From positions 248,001 through 312,000 of the forward strand of contig NZ_BJYT01000007.1 in assembly GCF_007991655.1 (NCBI RefSeq): 64,000 nt of DNA. Direction: 5' to 3'. Positions 62,724 to 64,000 of the stretch are shown here, piece by piece. A model generated the notes under the pieces. The model was not told the origin of the DNA and did not search any database. It saw only the letters and a list, made by a program, of their open reading frames with translations. The position numbers were made by a program, and so were the translations under genes. This DNA is from Segetibacter aerophilus (lineage in GTDB: Bacteria > Bacteroidota > Bacteroidia > Chitinophagales > Chitinophagaceae). Every line of letters begins with the position of its first letter. The stretch's first letter is position 1.

Positions 62724-64000
62724 TATGCTAAATTTATAACCTGTGCTTGTTTTTCTTTTTGCAAGGTGATAAACAAACAAATCAGGCCAGCAATAAAAAA
62801 TACAATGAGTGCAAGAACCGAGTTCCTCATGTTGCCGGTTAGTTGCTGAACCAAGCCAAAACTAAACATCCCAATGACGATGGCGATTTTTTCCGTCACA
62901 TCATAGAAGCTGAAGAACGAGGTGGTGTCGTGTGTTTCAGGCATTATCTTTCCATAAGTTGACCTGCTCAAGGATTGTATTCCTCCCATAACCAGTCCGA
63001 CTGAAACTGCCAGCATATAAAACTGCATCTCGCTTGTAATAAAATAGGCTGTTATACAGATGACTACCCAAATCATTACTACTAACATCAGCACTTGGAA
63101 ATTACCAAAACGCTGGGAAAGCTTTGCCATAATATAGGCCCCCGCAATAGCAACGATCTGTATTATCAAAAGAGAAATAATCAATTTAGGGGTGGGTAAT
63201 CCAATGACCTGGCTGGCAAACAAAGTTGCAGCAAGCATGACAGTTTGAACGCCCATGCTATAAAAGAAAAATGATAGCAAAAAGCTTTTAAGTACGGGCA
63301 TTTGCTTTACCTGTAGCCAGACTTTATTTAATTCCTTAAAACCATTTGTTAGGATATTATTGCCTTTGTTTTGTTGCGCTGCCCTTCCTTTTGGCAGGCG
63401 TGCAAAAGTTATTTGCGCAAAGCTCATCCACCAAATACCAACTAATAAAAAAGACAAACGGGGCGCAAAAGAACTGTCCTTGATGCCAAACAATTCCGGC
63501 TTTAATACAAAGGCAAAGCAAATTAATTGTAGCAGAACACTACCTATATAGCCAAAGGCAAAACCTTTTGCACTGATCCTGTCTTTGTCTTCATCTGCGG
63601 CAATCTCAGGTAGATAAGAATTGTAAAAAACAAGGCTTCCGCAGTAGCCAATTGCGGCTAGTATACAACATAAAATTCCCAGCGAAAGAGTCTCTCTCTG
63701 AAACCAATACAAGGCACAACACGATAGTCCTCCGAGGTAACAAAAGAATTGCATAAAGCGTTTTTTGTTGCCCTTATAATCAGCGATCGAAGAAAGCACA
63801 GGAGATATAATGGCAATTAAAAAATAGGCCGTTGCAATTGCATAATTGTATAGGGATGCACTTTCAAATTCTGCTCCTAAAAACTGCAACTTGTGACTTA
63901 CTGCGTCTCCAGTTTTTGTAGTCGTAATGGCATCGTAATAAGCAGGAAAAATAGTCGTAGTAATGACAAGGTTATACGCGCTGTTGGCCCAGTCATACAT
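62723..64000 (-). CDS. MFS transporter, UMF1 family (5' end outside the window)
   Basis: At least 425 residues with about 12 hydrophobic segments. The N-terminal YDWANSAYNLVITTTIFPAYY is the hallmark of the UMF1 (Atg22-like) MFS family. The methionine at the window edge is probably internal, because homologues usually have about 10-20 further residues before this segment, so the gene is reported as 5'-partial. The signature GGIQSLSRSTYGKIMPE (about residue 338) is present. It is followed by a metallo-hydrolase gene with a one-base overlap, suggesting linked export or uptake and hydrolysis. Confidence 0.9.
   Translation of the reverse strand: MYDWANSAYNLVITTTIFPAYYDAITTTKTGDAVSHKLQFLGAEFESASLYNYAIATAYFLIAIISPVLSSIADYKGNKKRFMQFFCYLGGLSCCALYWFQRETLSLGILCCILAAIGYCGSLVFYNSYLPEIAADEDKDRISAKGFAFGYIGSVLLQLICFAFVLKPELFGIKDSSFAPRLSFLLVGIWWMSFAQITFARLPKGRAAQQNKGNNILTNGFKELNKVWLQVKQMPVLKSFLLSFFFYSMGVQTVMLAATLFASQVIGLPTPKLIISLLIIQIVAIAGAYIMAKLSQRFGNFQVLMLVVMIWVVICITAYFITSEMQFYMLAVSVGLVMGGIQSLSRSTYGKIMPETHDTTSFFSFYDVTEKIAIVIGMFSFGLVQQLTGNMRNSVLALIVFFIAGLICLFITLQKEKQAQVINLA

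Noticed and set aside
1-64000. CRISPR arrays, insertion sequences, prophage or integrative element
   Set aside because: I found no regularly spaced direct repeats, no transposase, integrase or phage structural gene in any frame.

Overview
The window looks like the chromosome of a Bacteroidota bacterium, most likely family Chitinophagaceae (inference). The evidence is base composition that is moderately AT-rich; promoter elements of the Bacteroidota type (TAnnTTTG, for example upstream of the tRNA, of mutL and of several regulators) with few Shine-Dalgarno sequences; and gene families typical of the phylum (DUF1015 beside serC, DUF5606, PorT-like outer-membrane barrels, LytTR sensor/regulator pairs, a proofreading DNA polymerase I, PVC-type haem proteins). 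I see no rRNA, CRISPR array, insertion sequence, integrase or prophage. The window is a mosaic of short operons of housekeeping and envelope genes.

Layout. 0-7 kb: serC, DUF1015, a secreted TPR protein, a long-chain acyl-CoA ligase and a poxvirus-type topoisomerase IB. 7-9 kb: three receiver proteins on the minus strand with no kinase nearby, one degenerate and one carrying an HPt domain. 9-14 kb: an outer-membrane barrel, hflX coupled to a small Rieske protein, tRNA-Asn and a ClC channel with CBS domains. 14-18 kb: a DyP peroxidase with an unrecognised two-membrane-segment protein built from an internal duplication, then a MORN-repeat protein. 18-27 kb (all minus): an M3 peptidase, DUF5606, a truncated haemoglobin with a DsbA-like protein, a MazF-type toxin with its antitoxin, a uracil-DNA glycosylase, polA and a glycosyltransferase-like protein. 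27-32 kb: two exported amidohydrolase-family proteins, one of which has lost its metal ligands. 32-45 kb: small lipoproteins, a VOC protein, uvrB, a GT-C-like membrane protein, an acetyltransferase, an arginase-fold protein with altered metal ligands, dacB, a Uma2 nuclease-like protein and mutL. 45-54 kb: a LytS/LytTR two-component system, a vanadium-haloperoxidase-like protein made of two PAP2-like halves, a large PVC-type cytochrome c protein and a lipase-maturation-factor membrane protein. 54-64 kb: a DapA-like aldolase with a sodium/solute symporter, two VOC proteins, lipoproteins, an outer-membrane barrel, a GbsR-type regulator, a CoA-binding protein and an MFS transporter coupled to a metallo-hydrolase. 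The transporter is cut by the window edge.

The most unusual signals are: (i) about ten dispersed intergenic copies of a short element with a palindromic core whose two arms change together (GCG-T-CGC, GTG-T-CAC, GCG-A-CGC); (ii) the DyP peroxidase/duplicated membrane protein pair; (iii) several enzyme families in which catalytic metal ligands are missing (MutL, arginase fold, amidohydrolases, first half of the haloperoxidase, one receiver); and (iv) at least four genes whose -7 promoter box ends only 4-5 bases before the start codon, suggesting leaderless transcripts.
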